Shown here piece after piece: positions 19,231-20,000 of a stretch of DNA of 20,000 nucleotides. The notes beneath the pieces were generated by a model. It worked only from the letters and a program-made list of their open reading frames with translations, did no database searches and was not told the DNA's origin. A program made the translations under genes and the position numbers. Each line of letters starts with the position of its first letter. Position 1 is the stretch's first letter. Origin of the DNA: Stramonita haemastoma (lineage: Eukaryota; Mollusca; Gastropoda; Neogastropoda; Muricidae); assembly GCA_030674155.1 (NCBI GenBank), contig CM060337.1, forward strand, positions 48,209,280 through 48,229,279, read 5' to 3'.

Positions 19231-19231
<1 letters not shown>

Positions 19232-19325
<94 letters not shown>
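19232..19325. repeat. (CA)n microsatellite
   Basis: About 47 uninterrupted CA dinucleotides. Confidence 0.98.
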
Positions 19326-19328
<3 letters not shown>

Positions 19329-19329
19329 G

Positions 19330-19567
19330 AAAACTGGTTAGCTGCCCACGTTTTCCTCACGAACTGTTACCTCAATCATCACTGGTTTTGAATCAAGGAG
19401 ACAGGAGATGCGTCCCTGATGACGACAGGCGAGCGGCAGATTAAGGCTGGGGAGAGAGCTCGGTAGATGCTTGCCCTAAGTGTGTGACCATGATCATTGG
19501 GCACCTAAGGCTTCTGGCGCTTGTACACACACATTCACGTCAACTTGTGAACACTTGCAATCTCTAC
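19330..19567. other. Unassigned sequence in the 5' flank
   Basis: Moderate GC content, no recognised exon or repeat. A 5' UTR exon cannot be excluded from sequence alone. Confidence 0.4.
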
Positions 19568-19755
<188 letters not shown>

Positions 19756-19759
19756 GATG

Positions 19760-19812
19760 AAAAAAGTATGTAATGCTCACTCTGTTACCCTTGAAAAATA
19801 AAGATTATTCAT
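19760..19812 (+). mobile_element. Possible retroposon 3' end
   Basis: The segment TTACCCTTGAAAAATAAAGATTATTCATTCTC-like at 19785-19815 has an AATAAA and an ATTATTCATTC tail, as in some LINE/SINE 3' ends, and is bracketed by (CT)n on both sides. It is too short to classify. Confidence 0.3.
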
Positions 19813-20000
19813 TCTCTCTCTCTCCCTCCCTCCCTCCCCCTCCCTCCCTCCCTACCCCGTCTTCTGAATGTGTGCATTTTTATTATCTTATTATGTATAA
19901 TGTCCTTATGTCCTTATTCCTCTATGTTGTTTGGTACTGCATATAGTTTTACTGTTTAGTATATTTTTATCTTGATGTTTTCCCTGAAAAGGGCGGGGAC

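Overview
This window is animal nuclear DNA, most likely from a lophotrochozoan such as a marine gastropod mollusc. The taxon is inferred from texture only: spliced introns with GT-AG borders, many tRNA-headed SINEs, and very abundant (GA)n, (CA)n, (GATA)n, (GACA)n and minisatellite DNA. There is no prokaryotic operon structure, no CRISPR array and no free-standing functional tRNA or rRNA gene.

One protein-coding gene is recognisable. It is an SLC26-family (sulfate permease/prestin-type) anion transporter on the minus strand, read from about 17461 down to 5252. Six exons can be placed: 17235-17461, 13511-13825, 11311-11461, 9463-10150, 7393-7643 and 5252-5801. Intron phases are 2, 0, 0, 0, 2. 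After allowing for single-base indels the exons give about 727 residues: the end of the cytosolic N-terminus, the transmembrane domain and a complete C-terminal STAS domain with stop codon. Only the first few tens of residues are missing. They must lie in an exon upstream of 17461 that I could not identify. Six one-base indels interrupt three exons. Each can be read as a homopolymer run-length change, and all exon lengths and phases become consistent when they are allowed for. Assembly error is therefore likelier than a pseudogene.

Layout on the plus strand. 1-5250 lies downstream of the gene: SINE copies (1-258, 1305-1505, 2243-2355, 3005-3266, 3411-3864, 4319-4630), microsatellites and unassigned AT-rich sequence. 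5252-17461 is the gene. Its introns hold two more SINE families, a SINE whose head combines tRNA-like and 5S-rRNA-like sequence (about 9012-9332), and several minisatellites. 17462-20000 is the 5' flank or first intron: (GAT)n/(ACC)n, a two-copy 138-bp duplication, a roughly 52-bp hairpin-bearing array, a (CA)n tract and a (CT)n tract.

The most unusual aspect is how the tandem repeats sit relative to splice sites. In intron 1 (49-bp unit, about 26 copies) and intron 3 (about 31-bp unit, about 36 copies) the array abuts the exon and each unit carries a near-copy of that exon's 5' splice site. At the start of the fifth exon a 73-bp unit holding the 3' splice site and the first 36 exon bases is repeated four times. 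A (GTAG)n tract begins at the donor of the fourth exon, and GT-rich tracts follow the remaining two donors. The gene appears to have accumulated repeats seeded at its own exon-intron borders, giving long ladders of decoy splice sites.
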